Shown: positions 11,196-20,825, numbered from the stretch's first letter. The stretch is DNA of 64,000 nucleotides from Dinoroseobacter shibae DFL 12 = DSM 16493 (GCF_000018145.1 NC_009956.1:88971-152970), one strand, 5' to 3'. Notes: generated by a model from the letters alone, not told the origin. Numbers and translations are program-made.

Positions 11196-11456
11196 AATAT
11201 GCGGCTGGCGCAGCGCATCCCCAGCCAGATTGTCATGCACGTCGCCGCCAGCGTCCTGTTGGCGGCGAATTATATAGAGGTGATGCACCGTATCCAGTGG
11301 GAGTTTAGCCGCTCAACAAACGCTCGTTTTTTGCACCTGCGCAAACCGCCTCGTCCAACGCCGCCAAAAACCCCGTTCAAAACCCAAACAGTTGTTGAAG
11401 GTTTTTTGGCTTGCTGTTGATAGCAGACATTCGTAGTCGATGCAGCACCGGTTACA
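11196..11456. other. Non-coding spacer between thiC and the IS1182-like element
   Basis: No gene is supported here. The stretch contains a small GC-rich dyad near 11245-11269 and is otherwise featureless to the eye. Confidence 0.5.
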
Positions 11457-13018
11457 CTGGGCTGATTCCGTTGAAAAACTCGTTTCGATTTGGCACTTTG
11501 GGGTTGGTTGTGGCCTAATTTTTGTTCGGCAATCTGAGACGGTGCCGCTTGTCATTCTGTGGCCGGCACCATGGGTTTGAGTTTTGCTAGTTTCCGAAGG
11601 TTTTGGGCGGTGGCTGCGAGGGTAAACTCGTCTTGGACGCCGCATGGGCCACGTAATCGGAGCCGGCCCAGGCCGAGGATGCGTTTAAGGTGGGCAAAGA
11701 GCATCTCTACTTTCTTTCGCCGCCTCTGGGCAGTTGGATTGTACTCTGAGGCGGTGCATTGGCGGGCGAAGTCTCGGACGATCTCATATTTCTCGCGATG
11801 GATCGCACGGACCTCCGAGTTGGGGCAGCATTTGGCCTTCAGCGCACATCCCGTGCAATCAGACTTCCGCGTCCGATATCTGCGGGCTTTCCAAGCTGGT
11901 GCATTTCGCGCGGGATCGGAATAGGTCCGCCATGTGTGGCGCATCTCCTTTCCACTCGGGCAGATGTAGCGATCGTTCTCGTCATCCCACGTGAAGTCGG
12001 ACCGCGAGAAGGTTCCGTCGGTCCGTTCACCTTTATCAAAGACAGGGATGAAGGGGAGGATCTGGCGCTTGAGTGCCAGCCAGACCAGGTTGTCTGACGA
12101 TCCGTAGGCGGTGTCAGCAGCGATCCAATCGGGCTTCACGCCAAACCGGTCTTCGGTCCGGTCGAGCATCTTCCGCATGGCACCGACCTCGGCGGTCTTG
12201 TTCGACCGGCTGGCGTCCACGTCAACGATAATCCCGTGATCGGTGTCGATCAGGTAGTTGTCAGAATAGGCAAAGAATGCAGGCCCTTTGCGCGCAGCCG
12301 TCCATTGACTGGCCGGATCGGCATGGGCGGTGAACTTGGGTTTTGCTGTTGTCGCTGCACCGAAGGCTTCATCGTCCAAAGTGTCGAGATACTCCCGCAC
12401 CGCGCGGGGCGCATCCGTGGGATCAATCTCGCGGGCCGCCCAGCCTTCGGGATTGCTCGAGTTCTGCTTCTGGACATCCGCGCTGATCAGGCTGGCATCG
12501 ACCGCAAAGCCCTGGCCGCCGACCAAACCCTCTTCAATGCAGCGCGCAACAGTCGCCTCGAACACATGACGCAAGAGGTCACTGTCACGGAAGCGGCCGT
12601 GCCGGTTCTTGGAAAATGTCGAATGGTCCGGGATGCGGTCTGTCAGTTCAAGGCGGCAGAACCATCTGTATGCCAGGTTCAGATGCACCTCTTCGCAGAG
12701 CCGCCGCTCTGACCGGATGCCAAAACAGTATCCGACCAACAGCATCCGGATCATCAGCTCAGGATCGACAGATGGACGCCCCGTGTGGCTATAGAAATCT
12801 GCCAAATGCCCCCGGATGCTGCTCAGATCGAGATGCCGATCAATCGATCTCAAAAGGTGGTCCTGCGGGACATGCTCCTCCAGCGAAAACTCGTAAAACA
12901 GTGCCGCCTGTGCTTCCTGCCTTGGCCCCATCATTGTAAGTTCTCCCGCTCAATAACTGAATTGAATCAGTCAATTGGGCGTCGATCAAGGAAGAGTTTT
13001 TCAACAATATCGGCTCAG
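11457..13018. mobile_element. IS1182-family-like insertion sequence
   Basis: Imperfect terminal inverted repeats of about 25 bases flank the transposase: CTGGGCTGATTCCGTTGAAA at 11457 and CTGAGCCGATATTGTTGAAA read inward from 13018. Both continue into AACTC, giving about 20 of 25 matches. Total length is about 1.56 kb. No target duplication is evident. Confidence 0.75.
11552..12934 (-). CDS. IS1182-family transposase
   Basis: The 460-residue protein carries the N-terminal DUF772-type domain (RPSVDPELMIRMLLVGYCFG, IPDHSTFSKNRHGRF) typical of IS1182 and related IS5-superfamily transposases. A DDE-type catalytic domain with AVDASLISADV and AADTAYGSSDNL supplies two likely acidic residues. The C-terminal part (TAQRRRKKVEMLFAHLKRIL) supplies the conserved Glu helix. 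The frame is uninterrupted and inverted repeats lie on both sides, so the element may be active. Confidence 0.88.
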   Translation of the reverse strand: MMGPRQEAQAALFYEFSLEEHVPQDHLLRSIDRHLDLSSIRGHLADFYSHTGRPSVDPELMIRMLLVGYCFGIRSERRLCEEVHLNLAYRWFCRLELTDRIPDHSTFSKNRHGRFRDSDLLRHVFEATVARCIEEGLVGGQGFAVDASLISADVQKQNSSNPEGWAAREIDPTDAPRAVREYLDTLDDEAFGAATTAKPKFTAHADPASQWTAARKGPAFFAYSDNYLIDTDHGIIVDVDASRSNKTAEVGAMRKMLDRTEDRFGVKPDWIAADTAYGSSDNLVWLALKRQILPFIPVFDKGERTDGTFSRSDFTWDDENDRYICPSGKEMRHTWRTYSDPARNAPAWKARRYRTRKSDCTGCALKAKCCPNSEVRAIHREKYEIVRDFARQCTASEYNPTAQRRRKKVEMLFAHLKRILGLGRLRLRGPCGVQDEFTLAATAQNLRKLAKLKPMVPATE

Positions 13019-13334
13019 ACCAGACTTTCGCGGCATCACGCCCGAACGTCTGCTCTACTTCTCTTCCAGATATCTCCCCCAGCACGCCACTTACCGCTGA
13101 AGAAATTGCGCCAGATTGTGGTAAAGGTCACAGGGGGCGCTGCTTTTACGGTAGATGACCGTTTGTTTGTTGGGATCGCACACTGACAGCGGCGCTCTGC
13201 ATGTCAGCGGGGCGGGGGAGTGTTGCGCAACTGATCGTTTTTGGCATTCAAAAAAATCTAGCCACACCACTTTAACGTGCGTTAACCTTCTGTGGACCAC
13301 ACCGTTATCTAATATTTTGCTAGGGAGCTCTAGA
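13019..13334. other. Non-coding stretch after the IS; start of the AT-richer segment
   Basis: No recognisable gene is seen. Base composition turns clearly AT-richer from about 13230. The 3' end contains AGGGAG at 13322-13327, a ribosome binding site for the next gene. Confidence 0.45.
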
Positions 13335-14955
13335 TTGTCCATTGACTACAATGACTTGCAAAGCAAAGGGGTTGATATAGCCGCCGCTATCAATGAAACT
13401 TTCCTTAATAAATTTGCCACTAGTCACCACACTGCTAATCCAAGCCTATATTCTGGCAAGCAAAGGTTCACTCAGTTTGACAACGATATCGAGATTGCCT
13501 TCAAGGCGAACACGCCCCTAACTTTTGATTTTTCCAGACAAGTATCGCGCGCCCGCTTCAAGCGCCTTTGGCTCCAACACCTTAAAATTAAGGGCGTTCC
13601 TGAGAGTACGAAGCTCGATGAAGTGTTGACAACTCCACCTAATGTCTCTCTTGGATGCGAGAGTGTTATTTTTGAGGTTAAGATATTTGATGGCAAGAGT
13701 AATGATGTTCTACTAACCGTTGATTTTGATTGGAGCCTACTTACTCTGGCCGCCATCAGCCTAGATGACGGCAAACTCTCAATGGAACCAGTTCGAATAG
13801 GCTTCTCGCAAAGAATGGCGATCATTGAAGAAGCAATTGCCGCTAGAGTTTCGTCCAAATTATCAACGTTAGGAGTTCAACAGAAGCCTGAGCGACCCGC
13901 TACGTTTGGCGACCCATCCGACCCCGTCTGGTGCGCTAAACTGGAAAAAATGATTATCCTATTGCTCAACCAGGTTCTGGCTGTACAGATCGCAAATTTT
14001 ATTGCTGAGTTTGAGTTGCCTCGAGCGATTGAGGTAGCCGATGGCATCGCAATAGATGCCAGGTTATTTGGCGATACACAACGACAATCTAGTGGTCGGC
14101 GCTCGCATTACCGCGCAACCGACTGGCATGGCAGCTCTATAGTCTGAAATCTCCAGCCTTGTTGCGCATTTTCACGAACGGGCCGAAGAAGAGTTTTGGG
14201 CACTGAGCGACGATGAACTTAAGCTATGGTCACCAGACGCTTCGCCTACGGTCAACTGGCTCAATGAAACAGCTAGGGGCTACGAAGAGATCGCAAAACA
14301 AGAAGCGCTGGTCTCAAGCAAAGCACCTGTACGGGCTTTCGACCGGAATATTCAGCTACTCTTCAACGACCGGCCTTTCGATCTCATAGCTAAACAATTT
14401 CTTAGTATAAGCGAGGGCGATAAATGCGGTGTGAAGCTTGATCGTCTGATCAGAGCCGAAGCAGAATGGTGGCTACGTGTAGAAAATGCCAAAGCAGGGG
14501 TTGTTACTGGTGGTGTCCAACTAGAGGCAGATGTCGCCGTCGGAGGTGGACTAAAAGTATCGCACTTCAACATTGATCCCAAGAAGTTTGGACAGTGGAA
14601 GGATTACGGAGTTGGAATCGAGCTATTCCCCATCCCGAATTTTGGTGTTCAAGCCTTTCCGACCTTCCCAGCATCTGGTGTCTTCATAAACGGCAGACTT
14701 CTCACAACGGGAATTGGACTTCGGTTCCTTGGACTGCCTTCGTGGGCGAACGATCTCATTTCGTGGATAACTGGATTTCTCACTGCCCCCCTTTTGGCAA
14801 TCATACGTGCTGTCATTGCTCGCTTTAGAATACGTATCATGAAGTATCCAAAGCACTTCCCTGGGACTGGGCTTGAATGGACCCCCAATTTGAATGAGCG
14901 ACTAGAAAATGTCGGTCCTTATCTACTTCTTTCAGGAGATCCAGCATTTGAATAG
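13335..14955 (+). pseudogene. Unknown protein gene broken by a frameshift and a TAG stop
   Basis: A TTG start at 13335 with AGGGAG 7 bases upstream opens a frame reading MSIDYNDLQSKGVDIAAAIN. Near 14060-14075 coding-like sequence shifts by one frame and continues as YLAIHNDNLVVGARITAQP, then meets TAG at 14140-14142. It resumes in that same frame as SEISSLVAHFHERAEEEFWA and runs uninterrupted to 14955. The unbroken ancestral protein would be about 540 residues. The C-terminal part is rich in Gly and Phe (GGGLKVSHFNIDPKKFG) with a hydrophobic stretch around GFLTAPLLAIIRAVIA. No family is recognised. Codon use is AT-richer than the surrounding genes, suggesting transfer. Expression as separate fragments is possible but less likely. 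Confidence 0.65.
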
Positions 14956-15031
14956 CGTTCCGCGACTTCCTGATATATCCCTCTGAGCTGTTTGCTTGGA
15001 AAACTACTCAAGAAAAATGACGAGGTTACTT

Positions 15032-15337
15032 ATGACAGATACTAATGCTTTTCTCAAGTTTCTCCAGGAGCAAGATACCATTGAGTGTGGAGAAAGCTTT
15101 ACCGTTTCCGTATCGCACTCAATGAGCGTGGAGGACTGTGGTAATTACTCCGATGACGAGCAACAGAAAATGTTTCGCGCTCTTAGACGTGAGATTAATA
15201 GGAAAACAGAGGCAGTTTGCGCGGAAAACGTATCTTGTCCGTTCCCCAGCGTGACAGAAGTAAAGGAGTTGAGTAATGATTGCGACGATGGTGTTTGGAC
15301 CATAGAGATGGAAGTAACCGCGAAGTGCGAAAGCTAA
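15032..15337 (+). CDS. Small acidic Cys-rich protein of unknown function
   Basis: The 101-residue product starts at the ATG at 15032, which has GAGG 6 bases upstream; an in-frame ATG at 15017 is an alternative. It has six cysteines spread along its length (IECGES, EDCGNY, AVCAEN, VSCPFP, SNDCDD, TAKCES) and no membrane segment or signal peptide. The family is not recognised. It is followed by a lipoprotein gene whose GTG start overlaps its end, so the two are probably co-translated. It lies in the AT-rich, probably transferred segment. Confidence 0.55.
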   Translation: MTDTNAFLKFLQEQDTIECGESFTVSVSHSMSVEDCGNYSDDEQQKMFRALRREINRKTEAVCAENVSCPFPSVTEVKELSNDCDDGVWTIEMEVTAKCES

Positions 15338-15702
15338 GATTCAGTATTTTCTTTGATTTTCGGGCTAGTCGGCCGGCTTTACAAAGCGTTTGTGCTTTCC
15401 TTTTGTTATCGGGATGTTGCGCACAGCTTCAGGGTGACGCTATGTCCCCTGAAGCTTTAGAAGCCAGAGGGGCCGTCTGTGAGGGGACTCTGAACGAAAG
15501 CGACGATGCAGCGCCCCTTGCAAGCGCTGCGATCAACTCGACTTGCCCTACGAATGGCCCGGCGAATGGTGTAATACCGAATGGTTCCGAGTGTAATTTC
15601 TTTATGCTGACAGAAAAGCTTTGCACATATAATTCAAATGGACAGTTCAACGGCGAGAAGTCGAACGTTGTCGGCGCCTGTGCTTGCACATCGTTTCCCT
15701 AG
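15325..15702 (+). CDS. Small putative lipoprotein, Cys-rich
   Basis: The GTG at 15325 gives a 125-residue product that overlaps the preceding gene by 13 bases. The N-terminus MRKLRFSIFFDF is basic, then the hydrophobic segment AFLLLSGC ends in a lipobox, predicting lipidation at the first Cys of the CC pair. The mature part has several Cys residues (GAVCEGT, NSTCPT, SECNFF, EKLCTYN, GACACTSF), suggesting disulfides in the periplasm. The family is not recognised. Pairing with the upstream Cys-rich protein suggests a functional couple. Confidence 0.55.
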   Translation: MRKLRFSIFFDFRASRPALQSVCAFLLLSGCCAQLQGDAMSPEALEARGAVCEGTLNESDDAAPLASAAINSTCPTNGPANGVIPNGSECNFFMLTEKLCTYNSNGQFNGEKSNVVGACACTSFP

Positions 15703-15871
15703 AAATTTGCTGTAGCTACAGCGGATGCGACCGTTTACGTCTCGGACGCCTGCCCACGCTCACGCTCCTGCCACCTCTCTTACATATGTCCGATGTGCTC
15801 GAACGAAGACAAGTCCCCAGCGCAATCTAAGCTGTTAGGAAGGTTTAAGACACTCGGAGCGCAGGGCATTG

Positions 15872-16234
15872 ATGGCAGAGTTCGATCCAGATAGTAGCGA
15901 TGTGAGCCCCAACGGTCGGAAGACCGGCAAGACATCATCCGAGCAAAGGCAATCGGACAGCAATCCTGACAAACAGGGCGGCGGCAACGGGCGCGATCAT
16001 AAGGCGACGGCGCTCGCGATCCTGGATTCGAAGATCACGCGCTTCCTTGGTCTCTGGGCGCTGGTCACAGTTCTTCTGGTCCAGATCATCAAGCTCTTCA
16101 GCCGGAGCTTCAGCTTCACGGAGAACTATTCCGGCATTCTGGCCATCACATTCATTCTTGCGGCTGGAATCCGGTACATGGCTGCGCAGAAGCTGGACCT
16201 CGCCGGAGCGGTTGCTGTCGGGGTCGTTCTGGAA
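15872..16234 (+). pseudogene. Small membrane protein gene truncated by the IS6 element
   Basis: The reading frame begins at the ATG at 15872 with a hydrophilic, low-complexity N-terminus of about 50 residues. Two or three predicted membrane segments follow (FLGLWALVTVLLVQIIKLF, ILAITFILAAGI, AGAVAVGVVLEG). Native sequence ends at the IS6 left repeat (16235) after about 121 residues; the open frame then runs into the IS and adds an unrelated tail. No family was recognised and no 3' remainder is seen beyond the IS. Confidence 0.6.
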
Positions 16235-17056
16235 GGGACTGTTGCATTATTCGGTTTGGTTGGCGAGTTTCGGCGTTTTGGAGGACCATCATGCCGCACC
16301 AATCGCCATTCAAGCACCATCGCTTCCCACGAAACATGATCCTTTGCGTGGTGCGCTGGTACCTGCGCTATCCCCTGTCCTACCAGGATGTCGTGGATCT
16401 GCTGGCCGAGCGCGGCGTGACTGTTGATCGATCGACGGTTTATCGCTGGGTCCAGAAGTTTGGCCCGGAACTTACAAAGCGCACCGAGCGGCATCTGCGC
16501 CGGACCAGCGTTGATTGGCACGTGGATGAAACCTACGTCCGCGTCGGCGGCAAATGGCGCTACCTCTGGCGGGCGGTGGATGCCAACGGTCAGATGGTCA
16601 ATTTCCGGCTGACTGCCAGACGGGACGCGAAAGCGGCCAAGGCCTTCCTCAACAAAGCCATCGAGCGGGTCCGGCTGCATCGACCAGTCACGATCTGTAC
16701 TGACAAAGCCCACACCTATCGGCGGGTTATCCGGGAAATCAATCATCGCTATGACCCGCACTTCGACAGCATCCGGCACACTGACCGGAAATGGCGAAAC
16801 AACCTGATCGAGAGCGATCACGCGGCGATGACGCGCCTGCTCGGGTATCGTCAGAGCTTTCGGTCTTTGCGAACCGCCAAGGCAACCCTGAGTGGCAGCG
16901 AAACGATCCGAACCATCAAACGCGGCCACATCCACAACAAACAACCCGGCGTCAAAGGCGAGATCGCGTTCATCGCCAGCCTGTTCGCAGTGGTTGCATG
17001 ACCGGGCGGCATCTAGCAGGCGCAGATCAACCTGTCAAAATTAATGCAACAGTCCC
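16235..17056. mobile_element. IS6-family (IS26-like) insertion sequence
   Basis: The perfect terminal inverted repeat GGGACTGTTGCATTA occurs at 16235-16249, and its complement at 17042-17056. The length of 822 bp and single transposase gene are characteristic of IS6 elements. The flanking 8-mers (TTCTGGAA and GGTTCTTT) differ, so the usual 8-bp duplication is missing. That indicates a recombination or deletion at this copy. Confidence 0.93.
16291..17001 (+). CDS. IS6-family transposase
   Basis: The 236-residue product has the DDE residues in DWHVDETYVRV, TICTDKAHTY and NNLIESDHAAMTR, with the N-terminal helix-turn-helix LLAERGVTVDRSTVYRWVQK. Length and motifs match IS26-like transposases. 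The gene is complete and lies between intact inverted repeats. Confidence 0.95.
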   Translation: MPHQSPFKHHRFPRNMILCVVRWYLRYPLSYQDVVDLLAERGVTVDRSTVYRWVQKFGPELTKRTERHLRRTSVDWHVDETYVRVGGKWRYLWRAVDANGQMVNFRLTARRDAKAAKAFLNKAIERVRLHRPVTICTDKAHTYRRVIREINHRYDPHFDSIRHTDRKWRNNLIESDHAAMTRLLGYRQSFRSLRTAKATLSGSETIRTIKRGHIHNKQPGVKGEIAFIASLFAVVA

Positions 17057-17099
17057 GGTTCTTTATAACTGGTGCAGACAAGAGGCTGCCCATGAGTGA

Positions 17100-17678
17100 T
17101 CAACGCCCGAGCATTTGCAGGGTGCCCCAGATAGTCCCGCCGATAATCACGGCGCCCAGCACGAGGCGGCCCGTCGGGATGTTCCATTCGGCGATCTTGG
17201 GGCCGAACAACTTGGCCAGGACCGCGAGTCCGAAATAGCGCAGCCCCCGCGAACTGGCGATGGCGGCGAGGAAGATCAGGAAATTGCCATGGCCCGCCCC
17301 GGCCCCCAGTGTCGCGATCTGCATCGGGGCGGGTGAGAAGGACACAAGAAAGATCGTCCAGAACAGACCGTCGCGCCCCAGATCGTCCAGAATGCTTTCG
17401 AACGTGGATCTCAGCCCCAACCAGTCGAGGATCGGCAGGACGACAGGCTCTGCCAGCCAGACGCCGAGGCCGAAGAACAGCGTCGCCCCGGCAAGGCAGC
17501 CGAGCCAGATCGCCAGCGCGATGGTGGTCGCATGACGATGCTCGCCGACCATGAGCGGTGCGACGATTGTCTCCAACGGGATCGGCACCACGGTGCTCTC
17601 GGCAAAGGACATGGCGGCAAGGCCGGTCCGGTGGCGGGCCAGACGTTTGGTCCAGGCTTCGCGCTTATCCCCGGGCAT
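17100..17678 (-). CDS. YqaA/DedA-like VTT-domain membrane protein
   Basis: The 192-residue integral membrane protein has about five hydrophobic segments and the VTT (SNARE-associated/DedA) signature region FAESTVVPIPLETIVAPLMV followed by GLGVWLAEPVVLPILDW. Relatives are implicated in lipid scrambling or proton-dependent membrane homeostasis; the substrate here is unknown. Its start overlaps the end of the MATE gene by 14 bases, so the two are co-transcribed. Its 3' end lies only 43 bases from the IS6 element. Confidence 0.8.
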   Translation of the reverse strand: MPGDKREAWTKRLARHRTGLAAMSFAESTVVPIPLETIVAPLMVGEHRHATTIALAIWLGCLAGATLFFGLGVWLAEPVVLPILDWLGLRSTFESILDDLGRDGLFWTIFLVSFSPAPMQIATLGAGAGHGNFLIFLAAIASSRGLRYFGLAVLAKLFGPKIAEWNIPTGRLVLGAVIIGGTIWGTLQMLGR

Positions 17679-19074
17679 GGCGGTTCCTCCTGAGGTGTGC
17701 GAGCCGGTCGCTGGGGGCGCGGATGGGCAAGGCGCGCAGAGCTAGGAGGCTGTTGGCCTGGGCAAATACCATCCCGAGCCATGCGGCGATGACGTTTGCC
17801 GCGACCGCGGCCAGAAGGATGCCGGTGAAGCCGAGGGTGAGGGCACCGAGCCATGCGAGTGGCACGTAGATCACGCCGATCCGCGTCAGGCTGAGCCCTA
17901 GCGCCCATCCGGGTTTCGACCGTGCGGTCAGAGCCGCGTTCACCGTCACCACCAGGCCGTATCCCCCAAGGCTCCACCCGACGATGGTCAGGTATTGCGC
18001 GGTATAGGAGGCGGCCGTGCCGTCGTCGGTCATCAGCTGTGCGATAGGATCCGCCAGAATCCAGAGGACTATTGCCGCGCAAAGGCCGTAGCCCAAGGCG
18101 AAACCTGCCGAAAGGCGCAGCGCATGGCGGGCGCGGCCCTGCATGTCGGCGCCCCAGGCCTGGCCGATGATCGGCGCAAGGCCCGTTGACAGTGCGAAGA
18201 ACGGCACGAGGCAAAGGGCCTGCACCCGTGCAGCGGCGCCGAAGCCTGCGACCGCCGCATCGCCCAGTGTCGCGGCGGCGGCCGTCACGAGCGCCATACC
18301 CGCCGGATTGACGGCCCGGGATGCGGCGGCGGGCAGGCCGATGGCGGCGATGTCGCGCACGGATCGGGTGAAGCCCCTGGCGGTGTGCGCGCCGAAGGCG
18401 ATCGTGCCGCGCCGAACGGCTATACCCAGTGCCAGAACGCCAACGAGCATGCGCGCCGCGAGGGTCGCGATCCCGGCACCGGCCATGCCCAGCCCCTCGA
18501 TCGTGCCGATGCCGAACACCAAGAGCGGTGTCATCGCGATGTTGACCACCGCAGTCGCAACCATCAGTGCCGATGGGGTCAGCCCGTCGCCCCCCGCGCG
18601 AAACGCCGCGTTCAGGATCATCGTGACCACGAGGATCGGAAAGCTCGCGGCCCACCAGGGCAGGTAGGCCAGAATGGCCGCGTGTACTTCGCCCCTGGCC
18701 CCGAGGGCCGTGAACAGGACCGGCGCGACCAGCCAGAGGGCGGACCCGACGCCGAGGCCGATCAGGGCGCCGAAACCGACCGCGTGGAGGGCCCGGCACG
18801 ACAGGCTGTTGCCGCTTTCGGTGCGGCCGATGGCTTGCGACAGGACGGTGTTCGCGCCCGCGCTCATCCCGATGGAAAAGGCGCTGACGGCCACGATGAC
18901 CGGATAGACGAAGCCGACAGCGGCCAGTTCGACCTCGCCCACGCGCGCGAGAAAAAAGGCGTCCGCGAGCCCCACCATGAGGACGCCCAGAATGCCGAGA
19001 GACATTGGCGCACTGACGCGCCAGAGCAGGCCGCCCACGGACCCTTGGGTCATGTCGGTGTCGCGGCTGCTCAT
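17665..19074 (-). CDS. MATE-family multidrug/cation antiporter
   Basis: The 469-residue protein has about twelve hydrophobic segments in two similar halves, as in MATE (NorM/DinF-type) exporters that expel cationic drugs in exchange for Na+ or H+. Characteristic segments include GLADAFFLARVGEVELAAVG near residue 35 and the second-half counterpart VTAAAATLGDAAVAGFGAA. The start is taken at 19074, with an in-frame ATG at 19053 as an alternative. It is the first gene of a two-gene unit with the VTT protein. Confidence 0.88.
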   Translation of the reverse strand: MSSRDTDMTQGSVGGLLWRVSAPMSLGILGVLMVGLADAFFLARVGEVELAAVGFVYPVIVAVSAFSIGMSAGANTVLSQAIGRTESGNSLSCRALHAVGFGALIGLGVGSALWLVAPVLFTALGARGEVHAAILAYLPWWAASFPILVVTMILNAAFRAGGDGLTPSALMVATAVVNIAMTPLLVFGIGTIEGLGMAGAGIATLAARMLVGVLALGIAVRRGTIAFGAHTARGFTRSVRDIAAIGLPAAASRAVNPAGMALVTAAAATLGDAAVAGFGAAARVQALCLVPFFALSTGLAPIIGQAWGADMQGRARHALRLSAGFALGYGLCAAIVLWILADPIAQLMTDDGTAASYTAQYLTIVGWSLGGYGLVVTVNAALTARSKPGWALGLSLTRIGVIYVPLAWLGALTLGFTGILLAAVAANVIAAWLGMVFAQANSLLALRALPIRAPSDRLAHLRRNRHARG

Positions 19075-19250
19075 GCTGTGGCCTTTGCGGCGGGGCGGTT
19101 CGGGGAAGGGGGGTTATCGACGCAAGTCATTACCAACAAACACCTGGAGCCGCGGTTGGTTCCGCCCGGCGCGCGTTGGGCGGAACCCTTTGGGCGCAGC
19201 GGGGTTGATCATCGGAACGTCGCGTATGATCAAGACCAAGGACCGACCAA

Positions 19251-20825
19251 ATGCTCACGTCACAAGATCGTTCGCACCAGGCGGAGAACAGCGACGCCAG
19301 AATTCAGGTGCTGATCACGGCGGCCGAGGCATTTCCCGAGCTGGAACGTGCCTTTCTGGCAGCGTCATCGGAGATCTGGGCGAGCTTTCGAGTGTTTGAC
19401 CTGCGCACGAAACTGCGCAGCGATGCCGCGAAGGCAATAGGCGAGACCTGGTTTGATCTGGTCGAACACACGCTGTCCCGTGGGGTGGCGATCCACATGG
19501 CGATCTCAGATTTCGATGCCATCATGGCCCCGCGCCTGCACAATCACACATGGAATTCGATGCGTGCCTTTCTGGCCGCGGCGGAAATCGCCGGCCCGCA
19601 GGCGTGTCTGGACGTGGTGGGTGCGGCGCATCCCGCCCGGGCGGGGCGCCCGCATCGTGTGCTTGTCTGGCCTTGGGTCTATCGCCGCCTGGCCGAGGTG
19701 GTCGAGGATCTGAACGCGGATACGCCCGACCGGCGCGCCCGACGGCTGGAGCATTTGCCGGGTCTTGCGCGCCATGTCGAGAAGGATGACGACGGGTTTG
19801 TCCGTGCCAAGCGTTGGCCGCCCGCGGACCTGTTGCCGGTGACGCACCACCAGAAGCTTGCCGTCTTCGACCGCAAGACCGTGTATATCGGGGGGCTCGA
19901 CCTCGATGAGCGGCGTTATGACGACCCCGATCATCAGCGCGGCCGCGACGAGACATGGCACGACGTGCAGCTCATGGTGGAGGGAGGTGCGCTGGCCCGC
20001 GAAGCCCAGAGCCATGTCGAACAGTTCCTGAAGGTCACCGCCGGTCGTGGGGACCCGCCTCCGGCGACCGAGCTTTTGACGACCGTATCGCGGCGGCACC
20101 GGGTGACGACCCCGTTTCTGGGACCAAAACCCGTGCGCAATACGCTGCTGGAAGCGCATCTGGCGCGTATTGAATCGTCGGAGGATCTGATTTATCTCGA
20201 AACGCAGTTCTTTCGCGACATTCGCATTGCGGACGCACTGGCCAAGCGCAAGCGGGAGGCGCCATCGCTCGACCTCATCGTGGTGCTGCCCGGGGCGCCG
20301 GAGGATGTGGCTTTTGATGGCGCAACCTCGAGCGATGCGAAGTTCGGCGAGTTTCAGCAGGTACGCGCCTTTGACCGGGTGCAGCAGGCCTTCGGCGAGG
20401 ATTGCATCTTTTGTGCGCCGGTGCGGCCCGAGGCTTATGATACCGGCAAGCGGGATTGTCTTGCGGGATCGCCGATCATCTACGTGCATGCCAAGCTGGC
20501 GATCTTCGATACCACCCGGGCCATCGTGTCCTCGGCCAATCTCAACGGGCGGAGCCTGTCCTGGGATACCGAGGCGGGGCTCGAGCTTGATGATCCCGAG
20601 ATGGTAGCCCACCTGCAAAGGCGGACCTTCAGCCATTGGTATGGAGAGGATGCGCCCGAAGCTTTTCTCGCCCCTGACACTGCTGTCTCGGAATGGCGCA
20701 AGCGAGCGATGCGCAATTTGCAAGCCAAGCCCTCGGCTCGGCAGGGTTTTCTCGTGCCCTATGACCCTGAACCGGCGCGTGCGTTTGGACGATGGGTGCC
20801 CGGTGTGCCGGATGCGCTCGTCTGA
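19251..20825 (+). CDS. Phospholipase D-like protein with two HKD motifs
   Basis: The 524-residue protein has two HxKx4D catalytic motifs: THHQKLAVFD (H200, K202, D207) and VHAKLAIFD (H413, K415, D420), each followed by the family's GG/SxN pattern (GGLDLDERR, SSANLNGRS). This pattern defines the phospholipase D superfamily, which hydrolyses or transfers phosphatidyl groups. There is no obvious signal peptide or membrane segment, so it is probably cytosolic or membrane-associated. AAGGA lies just ahead of the start. It is divergent from the MATE gene across 176 bases. Confidence 0.9.
   Translation: MLTSQDRSHQAENSDARIQVLITAAEAFPELERAFLAASSEIWASFRVFDLRTKLRSDAAKAIGETWFDLVEHTLSRGVAIHMAISDFDAIMAPRLHNHTWNSMRAFLAAAEIAGPQACLDVVGAAHPARAGRPHRVLVWPWVYRRLAEVVEDLNADTPDRRARRLEHLPGLARHVEKDDDGFVRAKRWPPADLLPVTHHQKLAVFDRKTVYIGGLDLDERRYDDPDHQRGRDETWHDVQLMVEGGALAREAQSHVEQFLKVTAGRGDPPPATELLTTVSRRHRVTTPFLGPKPVRNTLLEAHLARIESSEDLIYLETQFFRDIRIADALAKRKREAPSLDLIVVLPGAPEDVAFDGATSSDAKFGEFQQVRAFDRVQQAFGEDCIFCAPVRPEAYDTGKRDCLAGSPIIYVHAKLAIFDTTRAIVSSANLNGRSLSWDTEAGLELDDPEMVAHLQRRTFSHWYGEDAPEAFLAPDTAVSEWRKRAMRNLQAKPSARQGFLVPYDPEPARAFGRWVPGVPDALV

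Noticed and set aside
12785..13186. Plus-strand open frame across the IS1182 right end
   Set aside because: It spans the IS boundary and the start of the transposase gene on the other strand, and its product matches nothing recognisable.
14060..14142. Programmed frameshift plus stop readthrough
   Set aside because: No slippery heptamer or supporting structure was identified, and two separate recoding events would be needed; gene decay or sequence error is simpler.
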